A DNA stretch of 58,723 nucleotides, from contig JAIVFJ010000359.1 in the NCBI GenBank assembly GCA_025765615.1, positions 1 through 58,723 of the forward strand, written 5' to 3'. The first letter of the stretch is position 1. Each line of letters starts with the position of its first letter. The stretch is from Zopfochytrium polystomum (Eukaryota; Chytridiomycota; Chytridiomycetes; Chytridiales; Chytridiaceae). Made by a program: the position numbers and the translations under genes. Below the pieces are notes generated by a model. The model was not told the origin of the DNA and made no database searches. It saw nothing but the letters and a program-made list of their open reading frames with translations. This document shows positions 33,660 through 43,700 of the stretch, piece by piece.

Positions 33660-35748
33660 AGGGGGATTTTTCAGCTTCACGACATGAGCGGTCGCGGCAA
33701 GTCAGCGCCGAAGGCGTCGTCGCCGTTGGCGGCACCTTCCGCTTCCACCCCCCGCCTCATCTCCGACTTCTTTGCTCCTTCCTCGTTCTCAGCGTTATCC
33801 CCTGATCTGCCCCCTCCCACGAACGATCTGCAGCCCATCCCGAACGATCCGACTCCCGATACGTCTGATCATGCCGATCTGCTGCCAGATGGCCCCCCGC
33901 TGACTCCAGTCGGGGCCCGACGACGCAGAAAGCGCAAAATGCCGTCACCTGCAACCCTTAACTTTCGACCGACCACGGCTGAGGAGTTTCACATCCTTGA
34001 AGCGCAGGTGTTTCAGGTTGCCCGACTAACGCTGACGTGTGGCTGCGGACAGCCGTACAACAGCGATGGCCGCCAAGGCAACGAGTCGATATACGGGGTC
34101 CGACGCCTTAGTCTCGAATGCACGGGCAAACCCCCGTGCGCCAAACTCCGATTACACGACGCTCTCCGACGCCATGACTCTCCTTACCTCGAACGGTTAG
34201 ACGAAGCCTATCGACATCTAGTATCCCTCGGTCGGCCACCTCGAACGAACGCCGAGAAACGCATGCATAGCGAAGCATCCGATTCGGTGGCGGATCCGGC
34301 GACGCCGCCGGCGCTCGCGGGGGGGAGTTCCGGCTCCCCCACCCCCCTGCGCCGCGGGACGCCCCCGCCGCCCCTGGAACCTCATCCAATCACCGCCAAA
34401 CCTCCTATCCCGACAGCTCCAACCTCGACTGGTGTGGAACAACTACGCAATCTCCTGTTATCGCGCCCACCGTATCTCAAGAAGGCCATTCTCCAACCAA
34501 AAAGAGGCATTTTTGATCCTTTCCTCCGCATTCTCCCAAGCGCACAGTATTCTATCCCCAAGTCTCTTGACGAACTTCTTGTTGACGTACGAGGGACAAT
34601 CAATCCGCTCTTGCGCGACATGCAAGCAATCATTGCAGACCAGGACGATCTCATCAAACGGCTCCTTTCCGCCCTTGAAACTCCGCGACCTCAAGTTGTT
34701 GATCGCGGCACCTCTCCACAGAAAACGACAGCCCGTAATAAGGCCACTGCGACGGAATCGGCCCCTCCTACCATTTCGACTTCCACCTCGCCAATCCCGC
34801 CTGTCCCTCTAACGGACACCGCTACATCACCCGAGCCTCACCTGCGCCCTACCCCAGCTCCCGCAGCCTCCCCCCGTCCTTTTCCCCGCCCCCAGGTGAA
34901 CTCCACGCGCGCCCCCTGGGGCGTGCGCAGGGAGTTCCTGTCGCGGCGGGAAAAGGTGGGGGTGGCTCTTCGTTCTGCAGAAGTACCCTCAGCTATTGAC
35001 CTCATCTTCCATGGCCCGGACCGACGGCCCCCCATGGGGGGTCCACAAATCCTCTTTCGGCCAGTTTTTTTTCGAACCTCGTTGCACCGGTCCACTCACT
35101 CGGCACCTCTCCACTGGCTTCGGTTTGCGCTCCATCACCTTGGAGCTCCGTACGCAACAGACATCTCGCCTATCGGGCACGGGTTGCGGCTTTTTGAGGC
35201 GTGGGTGGCAGAAGATAAGTTTGAGGCGTTTTGTGATTTCCTCCAATCGCACCCTGCTTTCTCTTTGCTCCCTGACTTTGATCCGCTGCAGCCGCCTGCG
35301 CATGACCCCCGTCCCGACGCGGTGAAGCGCGCAGAGTTCGCGTTTCTTACGCGGCGGGCCCGGTTAGCGCGATTAGCCATTCACCCTGACCTCCGCCGAT
35401 CCATTATTGATTCTATTCCTTCTTCTCTTGCTGACCTCTTCTCTTCTCGTCTTGTTCGCCGTCGTTGAGCTGTTGTCACTTTTATCCTCCCTTCGCGCCT
35501 ATATGCCCTTTTTTCCGCCAGTGCTTCTCCTTCGATTGCCATTGCTTCCTCTCCGTTTCCTACGCACGTTTGTGATCCAGGTTTGCCTCCTCATATTCAG
35601 TCCCTTCATCCTTTTTCCTGTTTCCATATCCTTAGTTGCATGGGTCTCTACTCTTCCGTCCACCTGTATGAGTCCTTTAACTTTCAAGTTGCAGATTCCT
35701 CACCCTTTCCCTCGGGGGGGGTTGGAGCGAATAAATCCCGTTGAAAAG
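33660..35748 (+). mobile_element. A2: Gag-only telomeric element with alpha tail
   Basis: It begins AGGGGGATTTTTC, encodes only ORF1, and its last ~75 nt match the alpha tail of A1, A5 and A6 almost base for base. The 3' untranslated region upstream of that differs. No endonuclease or reverse transcriptase is present. The complete ORF and clean ends suggest a functional non-autonomous element rather than a truncated LINE. Confidence 0.9.
33684..35468 (+). CDS. ORF1 (Gag-like, zinc-ribbon) protein of A2
   Basis: The ATG at 33684 (MSGRGKSAPK) is in good agreement with the start of the A3 homologue (MSGKGKTPAR), so I chose it over an in-frame upstream ATG at 33588 that lies in the previous element's tail. 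594 residues. A Pro/Ser-rich N-terminus is followed by FRPTTAEEFHILE and a Cys-rich segment (CGCG, then GVRRLSLECT and CAKL). A Pro-rich middle leads to a short helical stretch (DMQAIIADQDDLIKRLL), and the C-terminal domain conserved in all ORF1 proteins here follows: PVFFR, PLHWLRFALHHLGAP, SPIGHGLRLFEAWVAE. It probably binds element RNA and forms particles; this is inferred from position, not shown. Confidence 0.85.
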   Translation: MSGRGKSAPKASSPLAAPSASTPRLISDFFAPSSFSALSPDLPPPTNDLQPIPNDPTPDTSDHADLLPDGPPLTPVGARRRRKRKMPSPATLNFRPTTAEEFHILEAQVFQVARLTLTCGCGQPYNSDGRQGNESIYGVRRLSLECTGKPPCAKLRLHDALRRHDSPYLERLDEAYRHLVSLGRPPRTNAEKRMHSEASDSVADPATPPALAGGSSGSPTPLRRGTPPPPLEPHPITAKPPIPTAPTSTGVEQLRNLLLSRPPYLKKAILQPKRGIFDPFLRILPSAQYSIPKSLDELLVDVRGTINPLLRDMQAIIADQDDLIKRLLSALETPRPQVVDRGTSPQKTTARNKATATESAPPTISTSTSPIPPVPLTDTATSPEPHLRPTPAPAASPRPFPRPQVNSTRAPWGVRREFLSRREKVGVALRSAEVPSAIDLIFHGPDRRPPMGGPQILFRPVFFRTSLHRSTHSAPLHWLRFALHHLGAPYATDISPIGHGLRLFEAWVAEDKFEAFCDFLQSHPAFSLLPDFDPLQPPAHDPRPDAVKRAEFAFLTRRARLARLAIHPDLRRSIIDSIPSSLADLFSSRLVRRR

Positions 35749-35760
35749 TTAGGGTTAGGG
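35749..35760 (+). repeat. telomeric junction J3
   Basis: TTAGGGTTAGGG between the alpha tail of A2 and the G-run that starts B1. Confidence 0.95.
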
Positions 35761-37044
35761 GGGGGGCAAAAACTTGCGCAATTTCCGCGGTGCCTGGTGG
35801 TCGTTGTCACCGCGGGCGGCATCGTCGCGAGCGATGATGTGCAGGTGAGATTCCGTGCAGGAGAGCGCCTTTGACCAGCTGTCGCAAGGCAGCTGGCGAT
35901 CGCGGCCAAGGCGAATGTGTGGTGATCGCCTTGGCGCGTATCCGCGACGTGTCGATCGCTGTGGGATGCGATCCCCCTCGCTGGCCCATGAAATTAGCAG
36001 TAGTGGGACAGCGATCGAGCGCCATCGATCGCCTCTCCCTGTGCGATCTCCCTCCCTCGGACTTGTGCGAGTCTTTGAAGGGGGCCCTGACCTCCCCCCT
36101 TTACCCCCCTCCGGTCCTTGAGCGGGTGGGCGGCAAGCCGCCCACCCGTCCTTGCTCACATCGTTACAGCCACCTCGTCTCGATCGCAACCCTTCGACAT
36201 CGCCTACGCCTTCGTATCATCATGCACGAGGCCGCGCATCTTCGATCTCGTACGCTGCAGGAATGGTTGAGAGGGGGTTGGGTCCCCCCTCCCAATCCCT
36301 TTTCCTGCCTTGTTACGATTTCCCTCGATGTGACGCCTCCCGGTACGCCGCCTTTCCGTCGACGGTTTCGGGCAAGCTAGCTGCTTCGCCCGACGCAACA
36401 TGGTCCAGTTGGGCGGCGCTTTCGGCGCGCTCACCTGACCCAAGGATGTGGCGGCGCCTCCGCGCCGCCACTCGGATTTCGGTTATCGCCGTGTTGAGTC
36501 TCTGTTTCTTCTTGTTTTCGTTCTGTTTCATGGATTAACTTATCCCTGTTGATTCTTTCCAGGGATAAGTTTCTGATTTTTGCCTCTTTTTATTTCGCTT
36601 TCACTTCGAATTGCCCCTGTTGATTAGTCCGGGGGCTCCCGCATATGTTTTCGCTTTTTCGCTTTTTCTTCGATTTTTGCCTCTTCCTCGATCTTTGCTC
36701 ATTCTTCGATCTCTGCTTTTCCTCCGAACTGTGCTTCTTCTTCGATTTACGCTTTTCTTTCTTCGAATTGGCCCCCCTCAGCGCGCGGGGGGGGGCCCTA
36801 CGCATTCCCGCCCCCCCCTTTCGGGGGGGGGGTGTCGGGCCTCATAGTTTCCGTTGGAGGTTGTTCTTCGTTGGGTGTTAGTGTGGGTTTTTTCAAGGTT
36901 CGCCCTTTTTTCCCTCACGCCCGCACTCGGCGTATTCGGGCCTAGAAGCAGGTCTCTAACTGTTGTTTCCACTTCATCATTGGGCCGGTGAGGGTGGATT
37001 CGATCACCAAAACAGTTGTAGTAGATAATAAATTTCTTGAGGAG
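35761..37044 (+). mobile_element. B1: noncoding telomeric element
   Basis: It starts GGGGGGCAAAAACTTGCG and has no credible ORF. It carries the hairpin GAGGGGGTTGGGTCCCCCCTC (36270-36290), a run of TTCGAT/TTTGC units (about 36650-36765), a C7-TTTC-G9 hairpin (36812-36832) and the family B 3' block that ends AGATAATAAATTTCTTGAGG-AG. It has few of the GC-palindrome units seen in B2-B5. AATAAA lies 13 nt before the end. Confidence 0.85.
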
Positions 37045-37056
37045 TTAGGGTTAGGG
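37045..37056 (+). repeat. telomeric junction J4
   Basis: TTAGGGTTAGGG between the B tail of B1 and GGGGGGATTTTTTG of A3. Confidence 0.95.
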
Positions 37057-39322
37057 GGGGGGATTTTTTGACTTTCGAAATGAGCGGCAAGGGGAAGACA
37101 CCTGCGAGGCCAGCGTCGGCTGGCTCAACTGCGCCGCTGATGGGGTCCTCACGCCCGATCACCGCTTTCTTCTCGCCATCACCCTTTGCCGTGCTTAGTA
37201 ACACCGACTTCCCGCCGCTCCCCCCACCTTCGACACCGACAGCAACCCGATCAGTTACGAAACGGAAGTCGGTCGATCATCCTTCGCCCGATCAGCTCAA
37301 TTGGGCCCCATCTTCCTCGTCGGAATACGAGGCCCTTGAGCTGGCGCTATTTTACGCTGTACGCTCTACGTTGCAATCGCCGTGTTGCAAGGCTGCGACG
37401 ACGAGCCCGGAGAAGGCTGGTCGCCGCACCAAGTTCACAGGCGTGCGTGGACTTAGTGTATCCTGCACTGACTGCAGGACTAAAACACGATTCCATCTCG
37501 TCTTGAGCGCTAGTAACAGCACCCTCTCCGATCGACTTCGGGCAGCACTTTCGGCACTCCCTCGCCGCGCTCGTGAGGCTGTCTCTGGCGAAACGGCCTT
37601 CCCGTCGATGCGTAAGCGACCTGCCGCTGATCGTCCACCGCCGCAGCCTGACCTGACCGGAGTGGAAGGGGCGCGCCCCGCGACCCCTCCCCCCCCGGAT
37701 CCTGCGATGCCACCATCAGCGGCCGCCCCCCTGCAGCCTGAATCTCGAAATCTGGATCAGCCACCACTGCAGGCGGTGGCTGCGCCCCCTCCCCACGAAG
37801 ACTTGCACCAGTCTGTCTTACAGCCAGTCCCCCGGTCCGGCATGGCTAGACTGGATGACCTGCTGCGTGCGGCCCCGCGCTATCTGGTTCAAAGCAATCA
37901 CCCCCCGCCACGCAGTTTCCTCGATCAAATTGTTCGACTTAACCTCGACCCAAACGACGACGGCTACACTCGCAGCCTGCTCGATGGCGTCGCTACAGCG
38001 GCGCGCATAACCCTCGCTCCGATTTTCCTGGCCATGGAACGCATCATCACTGACCAGGATCAGTTGGTCGCATCTCTCCGCCGCCAATTGGCGGCTGCGG
38101 AGGCGCCTGCATCAGCTACAGCGACGGAGACAGCGGCGACAGCGGCGGCGACGGTGGCGGCACCAGCGTTGGCGCCAACGGCGGGGGCGACCCCGGCCAC
38201 TCTGCCAACGCCTGTTCACCCCCGCACCGCCGAGGCAGCTGTCAATACCGATCCTGTCGCCGACCCAACACACCCAGTCCGACCGGCTTTGGCGAAAGGG
38301 CGGCGGCGCAGGACAGGCCCCGAGGGCTCCCGCAAGGGGGACCGGATGGCCCGCCCCAAGTACCCCTCCCGACAAGCCAAGCAAGCCATCGAGCTGAGCT
38401 TGGCATCAGGCGACACTATCCCCGCTCTGGTCTTCCGCCCGCTCGCGCCCAGCAGGGTGCGCGAACCTGTCCGCTATGTCCCAGTTTACTTCCGTGCATC
38501 GATTACGCATCCAGAGGCGCGCAAGAACCCCCTTCATTGGATGCGAGCATCGCTCGCAGCCATGAAGGCACCGTACGCGCCAGAACTCTCTCCGATCGGA
38601 CGCGGCCTGCGCCTATGGGAGGCGTGGGTTGCCGAAGAGCGCGCAATTCCATTCACTAAGTTCCTATCAGACCACCCTGACATCTTCGAACACCTCTCCG
38701 ACTTCGATCCCACAGCTATCCCTTCGTTTGCAGACTACCCGGATGAGGCCGCCCTGGTTGCGGCTTCTGATCGCGCTGCTGCGGCTTTTCTCCGACGAAG
38801 GTCTCGGCTGGCACGGAATGCCTTCCCATTGGACCTCCGTCGCTGCATTGTCGAGGCTTTCCCTGACCACCTCCATGAGCGGTTGGAGCCGGGCCTAGCC
38901 CGGCTCCTGCCCCCGGTCGAGCCGATGAAGGAATGAGTTGGTGCGGCTGTGAATTTTCCTCTCCATCCTTTACTACTTTAGGTTATGGAGACACTTTTAC
39001 CTCCCCGTTCATTGCTTCCCCATCGCTCTGTGCCCTTGTCTTTGATTTATAACTTGCTTTCTCCTCCGTTTTGCCCTCACTGCCCTGCTGTGCGCGTATG
39101 CATTTCTCTTCGCGTTTCCCCCTCTTTCTACTCTTGGGGATTCTATACATAGTCCACGCCCTCAGGGCGCTGGCCTCATAGTTTTCAGTAAGGTCCCTCG
39201 CGGCGGTGGTTTCGGGGTTTTTACCGTGCTCTTTGGTTTCCCCACTTTGCTACTGTTGCGTTTCTGTTTTAGCTGCAGATTCCTCACCTTCGGGTTGGAG
39301 CGAATAATACACTATTGAAAAG
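37057..39322 (+). mobile_element. A3: Gag-only telomeric element with beta tail
   Basis: Its 5' end (GGGGGGATTTTTTGAC) resembles that of A2. Only ORF1 is present. The last ~53 nt (GCTGCAGATTCCTCACC ... ACACTATTGAAAAG) are identical to the end of the LINE A4, while the upstream 3' region is not. Confidence 0.9.
37080..38936 (+). CDS. ORF1 (Gag-like, zinc-ribbon) protein of A3
   Basis: 618 residues from ATG 37080 (MSGKGKTPAR). Same layout as the A2 protein: SEYEALELALF, a Cys-rich segment (SPCC, GVRGLSVSCTDC), a long Pro/Ala-rich middle, a short coiled coil (IFLAMERIITDQDQLVASLR), then YVPVYFR, PLHWMRASLAAMKAP and SPIGRGLRLWEAWVAEE, and a basic-hydrophobic end (FLRRRSRLARNAF). The A2 and A3 proteins are clearly homologous but diverged, so the Gag-only type has existed for some time. 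Complete frame, CpG-rich codon use, no close reverse transcriptase. Confidence 0.85.
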   Translation: MSGKGKTPARPASAGSTAPLMGSSRPITAFFSPSPFAVLSNTDFPPLPPPSTPTATRSVTKRKSVDHPSPDQLNWAPSSSSEYEALELALFYAVRSTLQSPCCKAATTSPEKAGRRTKFTGVRGLSVSCTDCRTKTRFHLVLSASNSTLSDRLRAALSALPRRAREAVSGETAFPSMRKRPAADRPPPQPDLTGVEGARPATPPPPDPAMPPSAAAPLQPESRNLDQPPLQAVAAPPPHEDLHQSVLQPVPRSGMARLDDLLRAAPRYLVQSNHPPPRSFLDQIVRLNLDPNDDGYTRSLLDGVATAARITLAPIFLAMERIITDQDQLVASLRRQLAAAEAPASATATETAATAAATVAAPALAPTAGATPATLPTPVHPRTAEAAVNTDPVADPTHPVRPALAKGRRRRTGPEGSRKGDRMARPKYPSRQAKQAIELSLASGDTIPALVFRPLAPSRVREPVRYVPVYFRASITHPEARKNPLHWMRASLAAMKAPYAPELSPIGRGLRLWEAWVAEERAIPFTKFLSDHPDIFEHLSDFDPTAIPSFADYPDEAALVAASDRAAAAFLRRRSRLARNAFPLDLRRCIVEAFPDHLHERLEPGLARLLPPVEPMKE

Positions 39323-39334
39323 TTAGGGTTAGGG
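39323..39334 (+). repeat. telomeric junction J5
   Basis: TTAGGGTTAGGG between the beta tail of A3 and GAGGAAAAACTTTGC of B2. Confidence 0.95.
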
Positions 39335-40788
39335 GAGGAAAAACTTTGCAATTTTTGGGGGTGGGGGCTGCGCGGCCTCGGCCGCGCGGCCGCCGGCGGC
39401 GCCGCCTTCGACGGCGGCGGCTGGTGGTGTGGGGCTCCAACCACCGGCGTGTGGCGGGCCCTGCAGCGACGTGAGCGATCACGGCGCCGGTAATGGCGAC
39501 TCTGAAGCGTGGGATGCGATCCCCCCGGCTGGCCTGCGAAATTAGCAGTAGCAGGACGCTTTCAGATCGTCGGCACCGCGATCCCCCCCTCAGTGGCGAT
39601 TGCCCCAAGGCGTGTCGCATGGGAAGCGTTCCCCCCCGCTCGGCCCAGGAAATTAGCAGTACTGGGATGCGACAGTAAGTTGGCGATCTAGCTGTGTGTT
39701 GCGGGTTTGGGTGTATTGCAGCGTTCCTCCCTAGCCCCCGCCGCTTTGGGCGCCTCGGCGCCCTTCTTTTCCTTCGATCATCGCAATCTCTCCGATCATC
39801 GCATTTTCGACACGCTCGGAGCGACAGCTGACCCTGTCGCTCCCCGCACGACCTCGATCAAGCAAGTCGGGTAACGAACCGAGAGGGGGTTGAGTCCCCC
39901 CTCCCGATCCTTTTTCCCGCCTTGTCACGATTTTCCTCGAATCAGCATCGTGCGACGCCGACTTCTCGGATCGGGCGGCGCCGTGGCGCCACCCTTTTCA
40001 TTTCAGTTGCGGCGGCGCCTCGCGGCGCTGCCTGTTTCGCTTCAGCTTTGGCGGCGCCTTGCGGCGCCGCTCTTCGCACTCCGGATGGGGCGGTGCCTGG
40101 CAGCACCGCCCTGTATTTCCTCGGTTGGTTTTGACGGTGCCTCTCGGCGCTACTCCTGGTACTTCGGTTGGGGCGGCGCCTTGCGGCGCCACCCCTCGCA
40201 CGTCGGTCGGGGGGACGCCTTGCGGCGTCTCCCACTTCGGTTGGGGTGTCGCCTCGCGGCGCCACCCTCCCGTGCTTCGGATCGGTTGGCGCCTTGGCGC
40301 CTCCACTCGGAATCTTGTTCTTCCGTTCCTCCTTTGTCGTCTTAGCCTCTTCTTTGATCTTTGCTTCCTCTTCGCTTAATTGCTTTTCCTTCGAATTTTG
40401 CATTACCCTTCGATCTATGCTTTTATATCTTCGATTGATATCTGCTTACTCTTCGATTTCTGCTTTTTCTTCGTATCATGCTTATTCTTCGATTTACGCT
40501 TTTCTTTCTTCGATCTGGCCCCCCTCGATGAGGGGGGGCCCTACGCATTCCCGCCCCCCCCCCCTTTTGGGGGGGGGGTTGGGCCTCATAGTTTCCGTTG
40601 GTGGTTGTTCCTCGTTGGGTGTTAGTGTGGGTTTTTTCAAGGTTCGCCCTTTTTTCCCTCACGCCCGCACTCGGCGTATTCGGGCCTAGAAGCAGGTCTC
40701 TAACTGTTGTTTCCACTTCATCATTGGGCTGGTGAGGGTGGATTCGATCACCAAAACAGTTGTAGTAGATAATAAATTTCTTGAGGAG
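39335..40788 (+). mobile_element. B2: noncoding telomeric element
   Basis: 5' end GAGGAAAAACTTTGCAATTT. Then a GC-rich inverted region (39365-39425), two related blocks each with TGGGAtGCGaTCCCCCC and GAAATTAGCAGTA (39508-39560 and 39618-39670), the hairpin GAGGGGGTTGAGTCCCCCCTC (39883-39903), GC-palindrome units, TTCGAT units, a C/G-run hairpin near 40555 and the family B 3' end. Confidence 0.85.
39960..40310 (+). repeat. GC-palindrome tandem units (B2)
   Basis: About nine degenerate 35-45-nt units built on GGCGCC-TNGC-GGCGCC, each able to form a short stem, separated by CCCTTCGGTTGGG-like linkers. Confidence 0.8.
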
Positions 40789-40799
40789 TTAGGGTTAGG
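40789..40799 (+). repeat. telomeric junction J6
   Basis: TTAGGGTTAGG between the B tail of B2 and the truncation point of A4. Confidence 0.95.
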
Positions 40800-43700
40800 C
40801 AGTTCGGGGCCAGTGGACCACCTTCTCACCTAGAATTGCTGGCCCTGCAGGCAGGGGAGTCACTGACTTGCTCCTTGTGAATCGAGCTGGACTTGGAGCT
40901 GTGCATAACTTGGTTGTCCATGACGCACCTGAGGAATACCTGGCTTTCACAGACCACAGGATGCTCACCTTTGAGCTTCGAACACACTTGACCATGAAAC
41001 CACCCTTTGAGAGACTGAATGTGCGCAGGCTGATGCTGAGACAAGTCCAGTATGAGAAGAAACTTGCAGAGACCAGGAAGCCCTTGAGACAAGAGATTCA
41101 CTCAGCGTGGAAGACTGTGAATGCGGCTGCTGTAGCCCAGGAGGAGTGGTCTTTTGAGCGCAGACGTGCCTGTGCAGACTCTGTATCTCAGTTGGTAGTG
41201 AAGTGGCTTGTGGACACTGGAGTCCAAGTGGCTGGGAAGACCAAGTTTAGTGGTGGTGCAGGCGGCCCTGATGTCGAGGAGAAGCATTTGGAGGAGCTGA
41301 AGCGCCGGCGGGACTTGTCCCGCATGGAGGCTGAAGCCCACCCTGATGCTGATCCTGTCGGGCAGAAGGACGCCTGGGCAAAGTTCAGGCAGTGGAACCG
41401 GCTGACAAAGGTGGCCATCAAACGCTACAGGAAGAGGGTGTACTCTGCTGTGCAGGATTTAGCTGTCAAGGACTTTGCTGCTGAAGCCAAGAGAATCAAG
41501 TGTCAGAAATCCAGAGTGGAGCGCACTCACTGTGCCCTTGACCCTCAGAAACTTCCAGACTATGCTGCTCACTTTAGAGGAACCATTGGCCATGAACCGA
41601 CTGGAACTGATGCCATCAACCAGGATGTCTTAGCTGCCTGCAGTACTGAACGGCCCATGGTGCCTCTGAAGCTATCTGAAGTTGCCTGGATCAAGAAGAA
41701 TGCTGTGGAAGAGGCTTGCAAGATTGCACCCCGGGGCAAAGCCCCAGGGGAGGACGCCCTGTTTGGCGAACTGGTGTGCATTGCCCCACATGTGGTGGCT
41801 CCTGTGTTGCAGAGATTCTTCCAGTTGCTTGCAGCCCTCCAGGTGGTTCCCACACTCTGGGGGATCGCGAATGTTGCCCTGGTGTACAAGAACAAGGGGG
41901 TGAACACTGATGTGGCAAACTACAGGCCAATCTCTCTGTGCTCAAGGCTGAGGCTGGTGTATGAGCGGGTGTTGGCCCCGCAGGTGGAAAGAGTGGTTGA
42001 AGGAATGATCCACCCCTCACAGGGTGGTTTCAGGCGCCACAGGTCCACCATGGACCAGGCATTCACTCTGCATGAGCTTCAGCAACAGTACCCTGATCTG
42101 ACTGTGGTGTACTTGGACATCAAGGCTGCCTATGATTGCACAAACAGGAATTATGTGTGGGAGTCCATCTGGAATGCCAAGAATGACAAGAGTCCTGAGT
42201 TTACCAGGAACCAGTTGCTGCCGATTCTCAGATCCTTGTTTGACTTTAACGCGTGCCAGCTTCTGGTCATGGGCCAGAAGTCTGATCAGATTCCAGTGAC
42301 CCGGGGGTTTCTACAGGGAACTGTGCTGTCCCCAATGCTGTTCAATGTTGCCATCAACTCGCTGCCTGAGGCGCTCTCCAGGGTGCCCCACAGCCAGTTG
42401 GAATGTGGTGGATTGAAGATCAACTCTCTGCTGTTTGCTGATGACTCTGCAGTGTTTGCAAGGAACAAGGCTGTCCTTCAGAATATGCTTGATGAAGTCC
42501 ACAACTGGTCCCAGAGGCGGGGCATGACATTCGCAGCACAGAAATGTGTTGTTGTTTCCAAGACAAGGAACCTGAGATTGCAGATGAATGGGGTGGTGCT
42601 CCCCCAGGAGAAGACTACACTGCAGTTGGGACTTGTGCGTGATTGCAATGGCATTGACTTTGAGACGTCTCTGCAGATGAGGGTGAAGAAGACTGAGAAG
42701 ATGCTTCAGTTTCTGAAATCTCGAGGGTTCAATGGCTGGGGATTCCGGCCTGTGAATGCGTACAGGGTGTACATGTGCTTTCTGCGGCCCATGCTGGAGT
42801 ATGGGTTTGCATTGAGGCCAAATTCAGAGGCCTTCTTGGCCCCGGCCCAGAAGGTCCAGGACATGTGTTTGCGCCAGGCTCTGTCTTTTGGGAAAACATC
42901 CAGCACTGTGGCAATGCATCTGATTTTTGGAGTTGTGCCGATGGTTGCACGCAACAAGATGCTGAACGCGAGATATTTCTACAGACTGCACCACATTCAG
43001 GACCAGAGAAACACCACTGCACACATGTACAGGCACATGGCTGAGCGGGGGAGGCGGGCTCCTGCAGGATCCCTTACCAGGCTCACTCTGTTCACACCGG
43101 ATGTGGATCTATATTTTGGGTCGGTGCCACGGAAGGCCTTGGCACAGATTCCGTTTGTCAGACACAGGACTTATCCATATGACCTTGAAGTTACCAGATC
43201 TGAGCCCAAGAACATTGATGCTGTCGCTATGCAGAAGATGCACACTGTGTCACTTGAGAAGTATAAGGAAAAGGCCAACTTGACTGGAGTGGTGGCACCC
43301 CTGGTGGTCCCCCCTCACCGGGGGCCCTGCCAGGTGGTTCGTTCTGGTGCAATGTTTAACAGGAGGTGGTTGAGATGCCTTGTGGCCTGGATGGGAGGCC
43401 GTGTGGCCTATCACCAGAAGTGCAAGAAGTGTGATGCTGAGCTGGACAGGAACCATGCCTTGGAGTGTTCAGGTGTGCGCCGCCTCCTGGAGGCGGACCA
43501 CCCTGAGTGCGTCCCAAGCCTGGAGCAGGCGAGGAGGAACATCACAGTGCTGGATCTGCTGCTGCAGACTCTGACTTTCTGGGCGCCCTACACAGCCAAT
43601 GATGCAGATAAGATTCCTCAGGAGACGAGGGTGGCTTCAAAGAAGCTGGGGATGAAGCTTGCTAGGCTGATTGCAAAGATTCGAGTGGAATGCGCCGGAA

